Source: an uncultured Lachnospiraceae bacterium (lineage in GTDB: Bacteria > Bacillota > Clostridia > Lachnospirales > Lachnospiraceae). From it: 40,906 bases of DNA. Made by a program: the position numbers and the translations under genes. The DNA lies in NCBI GenBank assembly GCA_902784165.1, contig CACZTL010000043.1:1-40906 (forward strand), written 5' to 3'. The notes beneath the pieces are model-generated. The model was not told where the DNA came from, ran no database searches, and saw only the letters and a program-made list of their open reading frames with translations. Positions 8,735-16,690 of the stretch are shown here, piece after piece; position 1 is the stretch's first letter; every line of letters begins with the position of its first letter.

Positions 8735-10003
8735 ATGGAGCAAAATATTTTTACGGGGATTCGTCAATTATATTCATCGAGGCGTGATTCTCCCACCGTG
8801 ATCAGAATTCGAATTCGTATGAGGGATCTGATAGATCCGGAGATTTTGCGCTCATCAGTGGAAACTACCATGCTTCGCTATCCTTACTTTTGTGTCGAAC
8901 TACGCAATAAGAACGGAAGGTATGTTTTTATCGATAATAAACGCCCTGTCGTGATTACTGCTTCGCTGCACGGGGTTGAACTGAACTCGGAAGACTCTAA
9001 TTATCATATGATTGCATTCTCGTATCAGGACGACCGGATTGAGTTAGATGTGTTTCACGGTCTGACAGACGGAACAGGAGCGTATGAAGTGATTCGGACA
9101 CTTCTTTACTACTACTGTTCAAAGAGATACGGTATGAAACTGAATGGTGAAGGTATACGGCTTGTCGGTGATGAGATTTCGCCTGAGGAATGGGCAGATC
9201 CCGTAGAGTATTCTTCAGACCTTCCGACTCCTGCACGGGTAGATCTTTCTAACGCACTCAATCTCATAGAAATGTCCGGCCTTTCGCCTGAATCCGGAAA
9301 GAGCGTTTACAGCATTGCTGTTCCTGAATCAGAGTTTATGCAATTTAATGTTGGCAATGACGGAAGTCCGGGAACAATGATTGCATTGTTTTTGAGCCGT
9401 GCAATCGCAAAGCTGTATCCGGATGCAAAGGATCTCATAAGAATTGCTTTGTGTGTAAATCAGAGAAACGCTCTTGGTTCTCCCAAAGCGCATCATAGCC
9501 TGGTTGGCGGCGTGATGCTGGAGTATAAGGACAAATTGAAGAACTGGCCGCTGGACAGACAGGCAACCGCTTATCGGGGAATGGTTTTTGCACAGACGAC
9601 AGACGAAGTAGTTCTTGAAGGGGTAAATACTCAGAAGGGGGTTACTCAGCTGCTGCTATCGAAAGAAACGGATCAGGAACGTATGGAAGTTGCCGGATAT
9701 ATAGGCAGATTGTCAAACCGGGTAGTAACCGCTACCGTCAGTTATGTCGGAAAAGCCGATTTCAAGGAAGCAGAACGATTTATTCGGGATTTCAGGTCAT
9801 GGACAAGCCCGAGCGGAAACTTGCCATTGATCGAGATGTCTGCCGTGAATGGAAGATTTGTGTTGGATATCATTCAACCATTTTCAGATCCGGTCTATGT
9901 GAATGCTTTTTTAAAGGAACTGGATGATAATGGTATCACTTATGACTTGCAGGATGAACAAAAGCTTGATCTGCCGAATATAAAACTTCCATGGAGCGAA
10001 TGA
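8735..10003 (+). CDS. Condensation-domain-like acyltransferase (PapA/AATase type)
   Basis: A 422-residue protein of the chloramphenicol-acetyltransferase-like superfamily, which includes NRPS condensation domains and alcohol/trehalose acyltransferases. The evidence is 'DVFHGLTDGTGAYEVI' (about residues 105-120), a form of the HHxxxDG active-site motif with the catalytic His kept. An N-terminal 'SSVETTMLRYPYFCVELR' is typical of the group, as is a C-terminal half rich in beta segments. The ATG at 8735 is chosen because GGAGG stands six bases ahead. An in-frame ATG at 8696 would add 13 residues but has no clear ribosome binding site. It stands alone: no carrier protein, adenylation domain or other biosynthetic gene is next to it. 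The substrate is unknown. Confidence 0.75.
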   Translation: MEQNIFTGIRQLYSSRRDSPTVIRIRIRMRDLIDPEILRSSVETTMLRYPYFCVELRNKNGRYVFIDNKRPVVITASLHGVELNSEDSNYHMIAFSYQDDRIELDVFHGLTDGTGAYEVIRTLLYYYCSKRYGMKLNGEGIRLVGDEISPEEWADPVEYSSDLPTPARVDLSNALNLIEMSGLSPESGKSVYSIAVPESEFMQFNVGNDGSPGTMIALFLSRAIAKLYPDAKDLIRIALCVNQRNALGSPKAHHSLVGGVMLEYKDKLKNWPLDRQATAYRGMVFAQTTDEVVLEGVNTQKGVTQLLLSKETDQERMEVAGYIGRLSNRVVTATVSYVGKADFKEAERFIRDFRSWTSPSGNLPLIEMSAVNGRFVLDIIQPFSDPVYVNAFLKELDDNGITYDLQDEQKLDLPNIKLPWSE

Positions 10004-10147
10004 TAAATTCCGTTTTGTACAATTTAGTAGGGAAATGGTGGTTCGCTAAATATTAACTGATATCAGATGCTCGAATGCCTGCTACACAAAGCTTCAAAAG
10101 TGTTATATAATTATCATAAAATCAGGGATATGAAGGTGGTGTTAAGT

Positions 10148-10636
10148 ATGAAAAAAATTATTTCAGTTATTGCCGGTGTAGCAGTGTTTTGTCTCTCGCT
10201 CGCAGGCTGTGCCGGAGCCGCAGGAGTACTTGCAGTGGACACGGAAGATAATGTCATAACTATAACTTCTGAAAACTCAGACGGTACGGAAGCAACAGGC
10301 AATCTTACCGTAGGTGAAAACGATTACGTTATATTCAGTCCGGATTTTACGGATGGCAGCGTGGATGTAACGTTTATAGCTGACACCGGATTTGAGGAAT
10401 CATCACTTCAGACGCTTGAAAATACACAAGCAGCTTTCGAAGGTTCATACTCCGGAAGAGTGCTCAGCAACGAAGTTATTGCTCCCGGTGATTATTACGT
10501 TTCCGTAAGCGCACACAAGGCAGATGGTACTATGATCATAACAACGGCAGATAAGGATGAATTTGAAAAACAAAACGAGGACTTTAAAAAAGAACTTGAA
10601 AAAATACAAGATGGAATGAAGAATGGGCAAAACTAA
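10148..10636 (+). CDS. Small lipoprotein, function unknown
   Basis: A 162-residue predicted lipoprotein. A 'MKKIISVIAGVAVFCLSLAGC' leader carries the lipobox. A beta-rich middle ('ENDYVIFSPDFTDGSVDVTF') and a charged C-terminal helix ('KEELEKIQDGMKNG'-like) follow. The ATG at 10148 follows GGTGGTG. Upstream in-frame starts would put 27 unlikely residues ahead of the signal peptide. The 'GDYYVSVSAHKADGTMII' stretch suggests a small extracellular beta-sandwich, as in some antigen-like lipoproteins. I do not recognise the family. It ends at a palindromic repeat and precedes another lipoprotein gene. Confidence 0.7.
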   Translation: MKKIISVIAGVAVFCLSLAGCAGAAGVLAVDTEDNVITITSENSDGTEATGNLTVGENDYVIFSPDFTDGSVDVTFIADTGFEESSLQTLENTQAAFEGSYSGRVLSNEVIAPGDYYVSVSAHKADGTMIITTADKDEFEKQNEDFKKELEKIQDGMKNGQN

Positions 10637-10674
10637 AGTGTGTCAAACGGACTGTCTCTGTTTGACACATTTAG
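10633..10674. repeat. 42-bp intergenic palindrome, single-core type
   Basis: Arms CTAAAGTGTGTCAAAC and GTTTGACACATTTAG around a damaged core (GGACTGTCTCT). The left arm overlaps the stop codon of the upstream lipoprotein gene (TAA at 10634-10636). Confidence 0.88.
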
Positions 10675-10708
10675 CGCTAAGCAATAGATGTACATAGGAA
10701 GTGGTATT

Positions 10709-11680
10709 ATGAGCATGAAAATAAATAAAAAAAGTATTACCGTAAAGGCATTAACAATGACGCTGCCTGTATTGAGTGCAATCATAATAGCGGGTTGTCA
10801 GTGGACTCCGTTTGGCACAACTACGAACAATGAGGGCGTAGGCAAGGAAAAGCTTATAACTGAAGCAGTAAAAAAGATAGCTTCCGCAGGCTCCACAGAT
10901 ATCGATATAGATGCAAAAATGACGGCGGCAGCAAAGATATCGGGAGTGGGCGTCGGTGTAAATGCGATCACGGATCTTAATGTGAAATCAGCAAAAGAAA
11001 ATAACGCTTCCCATGCTAAGGGAAACATCACATTTGATCTTATAGGACAAACGGGTTCAGTTGATATAGAGACTTATTCCTTGGACAAAGATAATGTTGA
11101 TTACACATACATAAATGAAAGAAATCAATTAACGGGAGACAGCGGGTGGTTCGTAACCAAAAATCCTAAAACCGAAAGTACCGGAGATAGTATCAGCGAC
11201 AGTAAAGTTACAGCCAGCCTTCTTTCTTTGGGGGATATGCTTGGCTTATATAATACTGCAAATGACAGTATAGCCGCGCTTACCATTAAAGATGGAACCG
11301 TGACTATAGAGGGGAAAGAATGCTATGTTGTTGAAGGACCTCTTAAGGGTGAAAATGTTCAGGCTATTACAGATGGCTTAGGCTTTTCAATTCCGGGAGT
11401 GCCGGGGCTTCCAAAGCCGGAGCTGTCGGGAATAGAGGCTGATATTAAGATGTATTTTGAAAAAGAGTCAAAGGAGCCTTATGTTATAGAGCTTAAGATA
11501 CCTGAGGTAGCGGGAAAAACCGAAGGAAATCCCGTAAACTTTAGTATAGAGAATATAGATGCAACCATCAGATTTAACAGCTTTGATTCAAATAACGTGA
11601 TAACAGTTCCGGAAGAAGTTGAGAAAAACGCGGTTCTCAGTGTAGATCTGAAGGAATTACAAAGCTTGTTCGGAATGTAA
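10709..11680 (+). CDS. Lipoprotein, LppX/DUF6612-like fold suspected
   Basis: A 323-residue predicted lipoprotein with its lipobox at 'IIIAGCQW' near residue 30. The mature part starts with 'GKEKLITEAVKKIASAG' and continues with alternating strands ('DIDIDAKMTAAAKISG', 'HAKGNITFDLIGQTGSVDIETY') that contain repeated 'DI' and 'GN' patterns. This organisation, a helix followed by a long curved beta sheet, resembles LppX/LolA-fold lipoproteins that bind lipids. The similarity is by pattern only. ATG at 10709 with AGGAAGTGG upstream is preferred over the ATG at 10688, which lacks a ribosome binding site. It follows another lipoprotein gene on the same strand. Confidence 0.65.
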   Translation: MSMKINKKSITVKALTMTLPVLSAIIIAGCQWTPFGTTTNNEGVGKEKLITEAVKKIASAGSTDIDIDAKMTAAAKISGVGVGVNAITDLNVKSAKENNASHAKGNITFDLIGQTGSVDIETYSLDKDNVDYTYINERNQLTGDSGWFVTKNPKTESTGDSISDSKVTASLLSLGDMLGLYNTANDSIAALTIKDGTVTIEGKECYVVEGPLKGENVQAITDGLGFSIPGVPGLPKPELSGIEADIKMYFEKESKEPYVIELKIPEVAGKTEGNPVNFSIENIDATIRFNSFDSNNVITVPEEVEKNAVLSVDLKELQSLFGM

Positions 11681-11687
11681 TAATATA

Positions 11688-11716
11688 TTGTTATATTTTT
11701 AACATTATGTTATAAT
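11688..11716 (+). promoter_or_regulatory. Promoter for the 51-residue membrane protein
   Basis: TTGTTA (11688-11693), 17-base spacer, TATAAT (11711-11716) with a TGT extended -10. It starts just after the stop of the preceding lipoprotein gene, so the small gene has its own promoter. Confidence 0.7.
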
Positions 11717-11762
11717 AATCCCGTAGGTGATCTGTTTTTTTGTTTATGGGGAGGTGACTAAG

Positions 11763-11918
11763 ATGATTACTATGTTTCTTATGCTGTTTATTATATTGGG
11801 TATTATCGGAGTAATTATTTCGGCCGCTTTCAGTATATTACGATGGATTTTTTCGATTCCTATTATCGGCACTCTTGCCGTTATATTGTTGATAATGTTT
11901 TTGTTTTTCCGTTGGTAA
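11763..11918 (+). CDS. 51-residue membrane protein
   Basis: A very small, almost entirely hydrophobic protein ('MITMFLMLFIILGIIGVIIS' then 'FSIPIIGTLAVILLIMFLFF' and a terminal RW), giving two probable transmembrane helices. It is real by context: a consensus-like promoter at 11688-11716, the strong ribosome binding site GGGAGGTGA, and a palindromic repeat that begins at its stop codon. No function is assigned. Small two-helix proteins of this kind are often stress-related or modulate a larger membrane complex. That is general knowledge, not evidence here. Confidence 0.72.
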   Translation: MITMFLMLFIILGIIGVIISAAFSILRWIFSIPIIGTLAVILLIMFLFFRW

Positions 11919-11964
11919 AAAAATGTGTCAAGATCGGGAATTTCCCCGCTTGACACATTTTTTT
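11917..11964. repeat. 48-bp intergenic palindrome with A and T tracts, terminator-like
   Basis: Seven A then TGTGTCAAG, a GGGAA/TTCCCC core region, then CTTGACACA and a T-tract. It overlaps the stop codon (TAA 11916-11918) of the small membrane protein and should work as its terminator. Confidence 0.9.
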
Positions 11965-12013
11965 ATTATGTAGATTATTGTATGTATATTTCCTATGAGG
12001 TCTATTTACTTGA

Positions 12014-12151
12014 CAAGGATGCAAAGGCACGGTAGCACCGGCAACAGGTGATAGTAATAATAATACAGCTATGTTTACCGTAGCGGCTGTTTCAGGTGCT
12101 GCTATAGCAGGAGCAGCAGTGAAGCTCATCGGAAAAAGACGCGAGGATTAA
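12014..12151 (+). pseudogene. Second orphan C-terminal surface anchor (gene remnant)
   Basis: The frame from the TGA at 12011-12013 to the TAA at 12149-12151 encodes 'TVAPATGDSNNNTAMF', a hydrophobic helix ('TVAAVSGAAIAGAAV') and a 'GKRRED' tail. That is a sortase-type C-terminus with nothing in front of it and no start codon or ribosome binding site. It is bracketed by palindromic repeats at 11917-11964 and 12166-12202. A further short open stretch (12204-12278, 'ADTGAEAKITDVQQ' onward, TAA) may be another scrap. Together with the repeats and the terminator at 12281-12328, these explain the 501-bp gap. Confidence 0.72.
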
Positions 12152-12165
12152 TGTCAGACAGCGAA

Positions 12166-12202
12166 AAGTGTGTCATTTGATCTGTTCCCATGCGACACAT
12201 TA
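12166..12202. repeat. Decayed palindromic repeat
   Basis: AAGTGTGTCATTTGATCTGTTCCCATGCGACACATTA. The outer GTGTGTCA/GACACA arms persist but the core is eroded. It immediately follows the second surface-anchor remnant. Confidence 0.72.
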
Positions 12203-12280
12203 TGCAGACACGGGTGCTGAAGCTAAGATAACAGATGTACAGCAGATAGACATAACAGCATATATGTCTGCCGAATAAGA

Positions 12281-12328
12281 AAAAAACAACTATACTTTCA
12301 TTTTTATTGAAGTAATAGTTGTTTTTTT
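12281..12328 (+). terminator. Rho-independent terminator
   Basis: AAAAAACAACTAT pairs with ATAGTTGTTTTTTT, with a second imperfect inner stem. It follows the short open remnant ending at 12278 and precedes the protease gene. Confidence 0.75.
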
Positions 12329-12419
12329 ATTTATGGAAGTTTTTATCAATAAATCAAAAAAAACACAAAGACAGTTGTTGCTATGTTATAATAAAAAAAA
12401 TAAACAAGGAGAAGTGATT

Positions 12420-14276
12420 ATGAAAGGAAAAATATTATTGTTTGAGCTATCGGGTGTCTTTGCTTCCGCCATTATAGCCGGTACCTCTTTTTGCGGATTT
12501 ACGGTTGTGGAGGCAGCGTCGCAGACTGAAAACGCTCAGCCTGACGTCATGATGCAGGATGCCTCATCTCGCAAATATGACCCCAGACCTGACGGTGTAT
12601 CTATGGTACGAGAGCAGTACTGGGGCGTTTGCTGGGCTATGGCCGGCATATCGTCAACAGAGAGCTTTCTTATCCGTGAAGGGCTTGAAAGTAATGGCGT
12701 ACAGCTGTCAGTAGAGGATGTGCTTTGGCGTACGCAAGGTGGTTGGGTCATGCCGCGAAGGGATGTTGGCGGATATTCTGCAATAATAACAGGATACCTT
12801 CAGACGGAAGGGGTTCTTTCAGAGACCGATATACCTTATTTCGGAGAACCCTCTGACGGGGATTATGAAGGCTCGTTATATTACGGAGAGGGAGAAAATC
12901 TAAAGCCGGCCGGCTTTGATACGGCTCCTGTGATATATGAGATTACTGATATCGCATTTACACGGGATAATTCTCCTGAGCTTATTAAAGATATGATAGT
13001 AAGATACGGTGCCGTTTCAGCTAACTATCATGATTCCGAAGAGGGCTTTAATGAAGAGACCGGAGCTTACTGGGATAAGAAGGAGGAATACGGTGAAAGC
13101 AATCATGCCGTTTCGATTGTCGGCTGGGATGATGATTATCCTAAAGAAAATTTCAAACCCATAAATGGTGAGTTGCCAAAGGATAACGGTGCCTGGATAA
13201 TAAAGAACAGCTACGGGGCGGATTACGGGCCCGACGGCGGATATACATATATTTCTTATGAAGATGAGTATATAATGGGTGCATATGATGAAAATACGTA
13301 TCTTTATTCCGTGGCAGGCGCAAGAAAGCCATTGAAACAAAAGCGTTATATGTGGGATCAATACGGTGCGGTAAGCTCGTGGAAAACAGAGCCCGGAAGC
13401 TCGACATGGGCCAATGTTTTTGATTTTGGGGCAGATGAAAGGATAAACGAGTTAAGCTTCGTAACCTGGTCTAAAGGCTGTGATTATCAGCTCCATTACC
13501 TTCCTATGGAAGGTGATGTTCCGTCTGCCGACACCTCGAACCGGATACTTCTGTCCGAAGGTAAAATAGAGCATGACGGATATATGACCGTGACATCACA
13601 GTGGGATGAAAATGTTCCGGAAGGCAAGGGGGCTATCGTGCTTACCGTCATAGGTAATAATCCGAGCATAGGAACAGATGAGCCTATTCTGAAATACGGA
13701 CGCCCGTTTTTTAATCCTATACAGGACAAGGGGAGCGGATTTTTCCTGAAGGGAGGAGTTTTTACAGAAGCAGAAGTACCCAGAAGCACAGGCGTTTTTG
13801 ATTATATCGAGCAGCCGGATCTTTGTATACGTGCATATACGGTACACTCAGAAAAAGAGGAGGAGAAGCCAACGCAGCCTACAAATCCGACAGATCCTGT
13901 TGAGCCTGATAAACCTACTAATCCTACAGATCCTGCTGAGCCTGATAAATCTACTGATTCTAAAGATAAAACAGTTGTTGATGAATCGACTATTCATGCT
14001 GATCCGGCAGCCCCGGGAAAGCAAGGGGATAATATCAAAGCCGGTGACATCAAAGATGATGTGCAAAAGGAATCCGTGAAAGCTGCAGATGCATCCGGAA
14101 CAGCACAGGTGAAAAAAGAGGCTTATGTCGCCCGGTATTCAAGTAATACCGAGCCCAATGTAACGGCAGCAGATACGGGGGATTCAAAGAAAACTTATAC
14201 ATGGATTGCGGTGGCTGTATCATGTGTAGCAGCTATAGCAGTGACGGGATTGGCTGTCAAATTAAAGAAAAGATAA
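12420..14276 (+). CDS. Secreted papain-like (C1 family) cysteine protease with C-terminal anchor
   Basis: A 618-residue exported protease. The signal peptide covers about residues 1-33. The C1 domain shows 'REQYWGVCWAMAGI' (oxyanion Gln and catalytic Cys), 'SNHAVSIVGWDDDY' (catalytic His) and 'GAWIIKNSYGADYG' (Asn), in the normal order. A beta-rich domain follows (around 330-480), as in lectin-like C1 proteases of gut Firmicutes. The tail contains two 12-residue proline-rich repeats ('NPTDPVEPDKPT'), encoded by a 36-bp direct repeat at 13884-13955. It ends 'AADTGDSKKTYTW', a hydrophobic helix and 'KLKKR'. ATG at 12420 follows AAGGAG. It is probably tethered to the cell surface and degrades external protein. 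Confidence 0.88.
   Translation: MKGKILLFELSGVFASAIIAGTSFCGFTVVEAASQTENAQPDVMMQDASSRKYDPRPDGVSMVREQYWGVCWAMAGISSTESFLIREGLESNGVQLSVEDVLWRTQGGWVMPRRDVGGYSAIITGYLQTEGVLSETDIPYFGEPSDGDYEGSLYYGEGENLKPAGFDTAPVIYEITDIAFTRDNSPELIKDMIVRYGAVSANYHDSEEGFNEETGAYWDKKEEYGESNHAVSIVGWDDDYPKENFKPINGELPKDNGAWIIKNSYGADYGPDGGYTYISYEDEYIMGAYDENTYLYSVAGARKPLKQKRYMWDQYGAVSSWKTEPGSSTWANVFDFGADERINELSFVTWSKGCDYQLHYLPMEGDVPSADTSNRILLSEGKIEHDGYMTVTSQWDENVPEGKGAIVLTVIGNNPSIGTDEPILKYGRPFFNPIQDKGSGFFLKGGVFTEAEVPRSTGVFDYIEQPDLCIRAYTVHSEKEEEKPTQPTNPTDPVEPDKPTNPTDPAEPDKSTDSKDKTVVDESTIHADPAAPGKQGDNIKAGDIKDDVQKESVKAADASGTAQVKKEAYVARYSSNTEPNVTAADTGDSKKTYTWIAVAVSCVAAIAVTGLAVKLKKR
13884..13955 (+). repeat. 36-bp tandem repeat coding for a Pro/Asp linker
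   Basis: Two in-frame copies of a 36-bp unit (12 residues, NPTDP(V/A)EPDK(P/S)T) within the protease gene, probably a cell-wall-spanning linker and a site of length variation by slippage. Confidence 0.85.
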
Positions 14277-14300
14277 GTCGTATACCGCTTAACAGGGAAG

Positions 14301-14347
14301 TTATAGAGTGTCAAATGAGAAAAGTCCCCGCTTGACACACTTTATAA
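14301..14347. repeat. 47-bp imperfect palindrome
   Basis: TTATAGAGTGTCAA paired with TTGACACACTTTATAA around an eroded GAAAAGTCCCCG core. It lies after the protease gene and before the Nudix gene, in the place of a terminator. Confidence 0.82.
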
Positions 14348-14392
14348 GCTATAATATTTTAAATGTGTTTAAAAAAAACAAAAGAGGCAGAC

Positions 14393-15064
14393 ATGACATA
14401 TCTGAATGATGAAAAAAATAAATACTTTGCAGGCGATGGAAGTCGTAATGAAGAGGGTAAGTCCTTAAAAGAATTTCTTGAAGAGTATGACGCGTCACTT
14501 TATAAGAATCCGAGCAGCACGGTAGATACTGCTGTATTTACATATAAAAAAGATAGCGACAGATTTAAAATACTTTTGGTAAAGAGACGCAACCATCCTT
14601 CTATAGGGCAGTGGGCTATCCCCGGCGGTTTTGTGGAGTTTGATGAGGATATAGACCTTACCGCAAGACGTGAGCTTGAAGAAGAAACAGGACTTACGGG
14701 CATTGTTCCGGTGCAGGTTAAAACATACGGCAGTCCTGACAGAGACCCGAGAACAAGGATAGTAACTACGCTTTACGCTGCGCTGGTTGAAGAGGGCAGC
14801 ATAAACCCCATGGCAGGCGATGATGCCGCTGAGGCTGAGCTTTTTGAAATAGAGCTTAAGAAGATAAGTGAAGATACTTATAAGCTTTGCCTGATTAACA
14901 GTGAGAAAGAAATAAGTATAAGCGCTGATCTTACGAAAAGCGTAATAACCGGAGGCGTAATTCCCGTCGTGAAATATGAAATGACGGGAAGTGACGGTGT
15001 AGCTCTTGATCACGGTGTGTTGATAGCCGAGGCGTACGAATTTATTAAAAATGTGGTAGGATAG
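14393..15064 (+). CDS. NUDIX hydrolase
   Basis: A 223-residue Nudix-family pyrophosphohydrolase. The Nudix box is complete: 'GGFVEFDEDIDLTARRELEE' followed by ETGL, matching GX5EX7REUXEEXGU, so it should bind Mg2+ and cleave an X-linked nucleoside diphosphate. The N-terminal part ('SSTVDTAVFTY...ILLVKRRNHPSIGQWAIPGG') and the length resemble the ADP-ribose or NAD-related Nudix group often called YjhB or NrtR-like. However, there is no clear C-terminal winged helix, so I do not call a regulator. ATG at 14393 has AGAGG a few bases upstream. It stands just ahead of era. Confidence 0.85.
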   Translation: MTYLNDEKNKYFAGDGSRNEEGKSLKEFLEEYDASLYKNPSSTVDTAVFTYKKDSDRFKILLVKRRNHPSIGQWAIPGGFVEFDEDIDLTARRELEEETGLTGIVPVQVKTYGSPDRDPRTRIVTTLYAALVEEGSINPMAGDDAAEAELFEIELKKISEDTYKLCLINSEKEISISADLTKSVITGGVIPVVKYEMTGSDGVALDHGVLIAEAYEFIKNVVG

Positions 15065-15104
15065 TGGTAGTGTCAAATAATATTTTATTTACGGGAGATT
15101 TTTT

Positions 15105-16010
15105 ATGAGTGAAAATACAAAATCCGGCTTTGTGACATTTATCGGGCGTCCAAACGTCGGTAAATCAACCCTGATGAACCGTCTTATCGGACAAAAAATA
15201 GCTATTACATCTAACAAACCCCAGACAACAAGAAATCGCATACGAACGGTTTTTACCGATGACAGAGGTCAGATAGTTTTTCTTGATACGCCGGGAATGA
15301 ATAAGCCGAAAAACAAACTCGGCAAATTCATGAGAGATGAAGCCGGAAGCGCGCTTAAGGATGTTGATGTTATATGCTATCTTGTTGAGCCTAAGACCTT
15401 TATCGGTGAAAATGAGGAGGACATCATAAGCGCTCTTAAAGGCGCTTCTGCTCCGGTTATTCTGGTTATAAACAAGATAGATACTGTTAAAAAAGAAGAT
15501 ATCCTTCCTGTAATAGATGCTTTCAAATCAAGACTTGAATTTGCAGATATAGTACCAGTTTCTGCCGGCAGAGGTACAAATACAGACGAGTTGATTTCCG
15601 TTATTTTCTCTCATTTGCCTGGAGGGCCTTTATATTATGATGAGGATACGGTGACGGATCAGCCGCTAAAGGTTATTGCGGCTGAGATCATTAGGGAAAA
15701 GGCACTGCACGCTCTGAGCGAAGAGATTCCGCATGGTATTGCCGTTGTTATTGAGAAGTTTAAGGAACGGGACACGGGTAAGCCTATAACGGATATAGAG
15801 GCCGTTATTTATTGTGAGAGAGACTCACATAAGGGGATTATTATCGGAAAGCAGGGAGCCATGCTTAAGAAGATCGGAAGCAATGCAAGGTATGAGCTTG
15901 AAAGAGAACTTGATACGAAGGTTAATCTGCAGCTGTTTGTAAAGGTGAATAAGGACTGGAGAGATAACGCGCTTAGTCTGAAGAATTTCGGGTTTACGCC
16001 GGAGAGTTAA
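15105..16010 (+). CDS. era: GTPase Era
   Basis: 301-residue ribosome-assembly GTPase that binds the 3' end of 16S rRNA. The G domain shows G1 'GRPNVGKSTLMN', G2/G3 'TTRNRIRT' and 'FLDTPG', and G4 'NKID'. The C-terminal KH domain has 'IIIGKQGAMLKKIG'. Length and order of domains are standard. GGGAG precedes the ATG. recO starts seven bases after its stop, so the two are co-translated, a common pairing in Firmicutes. Confidence 0.97.
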   Translation: MSENTKSGFVTFIGRPNVGKSTLMNRLIGQKIAITSNKPQTTRNRIRTVFTDDRGQIVFLDTPGMNKPKNKLGKFMRDEAGSALKDVDVICYLVEPKTFIGENEEDIISALKGASAPVILVINKIDTVKKEDILPVIDAFKSRLEFADIVPVSAGRGTNTDELISVIFSHLPGGPLYYDEDTVTDQPLKVIAAEIIREKALHALSEEIPHGIAVVIEKFKERDTGKPITDIEAVIYCERDSHKGIIIGKQGAMLKKIGSNARYELERELDTKVNLQLFVKVNKDWRDNALSLKNFGFTPES

Positions 16011-16016
16011 ACACAT

Positions 16017-16670
16017 ATGGCATATGAAGTACCCTTAAACGGAATAGTTTTATCCGGTCAGCCCATAGGCGAGTATGACAGGCGTCTTGTGATACTTACG
16101 AAGGAGAGGGGCAAGATATCATGCTTTGCCAGAGGCGCAAGAAAGCCTAACAGTCCGCTGCTCGGAAGCACCAGAAGCTTTGCTTTCGGAACCTTTTATC
16201 TTTATGAGGGACGAAGCTCGTACTCTCTTCATTCTGCGCAGATTTCAAACTATTTTGAAGAACTAATCAAGGACTATGATGCGACGCTTTATGCTTGCTA
16301 TTTTGCGGAGATAGCGGATTATTACAGTCATGAAGGTATTGAGGCTAAGGATGCGATAAACCTTTTGTACATGGCGTTTTGCGCGTTAACTGACCAAAGG
16401 TTAAACAAGGAGATTATTAAAAGTACCTACGAGATACGCTCGGTGGTGCTTTCGGGCGAGTGTCCTCCGCCTGAAAATGTTTTGTCTTCGTCAAAGCTGA
16501 CGGAGAATTTCAGGAAATTATTTATGTATATAGCGGCAAGTCCGCTGGATAAGCTTTTTAAATTTACACTGGGAGATGAGAGTGTGAAGCAGCTAAAAAT
16601 CTTCAGCGAGCGGCTAATAAGAATTTGTGTTGATAAAAAGCTGAAATCAAAGGATATGCTGCCGCGCTGA
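16017..16670 (+). CDS. recO: DNA repair protein RecO
   Basis: 217-residue recombination mediator that helps load RecA in the RecFOR pathway. The N-terminal OB fold is clear ('NGIVLSGQPIGEYDRRLVIL' then 'CFARGARKPNSPLLG'). The C-terminal helical part is shorter than the roughly 240-255 residues usual for RecO, and the CxxC-type zinc cysteines of some homologues are not evident. It follows era at seven bases. The identification is good; the shortened C-terminus may be lineage-specific. Confidence 0.92.
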   Translation: MAYEVPLNGIVLSGQPIGEYDRRLVILTKERGKISCFARGARKPNSPLLGSTRSFAFGTFYLYEGRSSYSLHSAQISNYFEELIKDYDATLYACYFAEIADYYSHEGIEAKDAINLLYMAFCALTDQRLNKEIIKSTYEIRSVVLSGECPPPENVLSSSKLTENFRKLFMYIAASPLDKLFKFTLGDESVKQLKIFSERLIRICVDKKLKSKDMLPR

Positions 16671-16690
16671 ATTTCATCAGAGGTTTTACA

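Noticed and set aside
15067..15076. TAGTGTCAAAT before era as a repeat half-site
   Set aside because: Too short and without the double GTGTG arm or any core.
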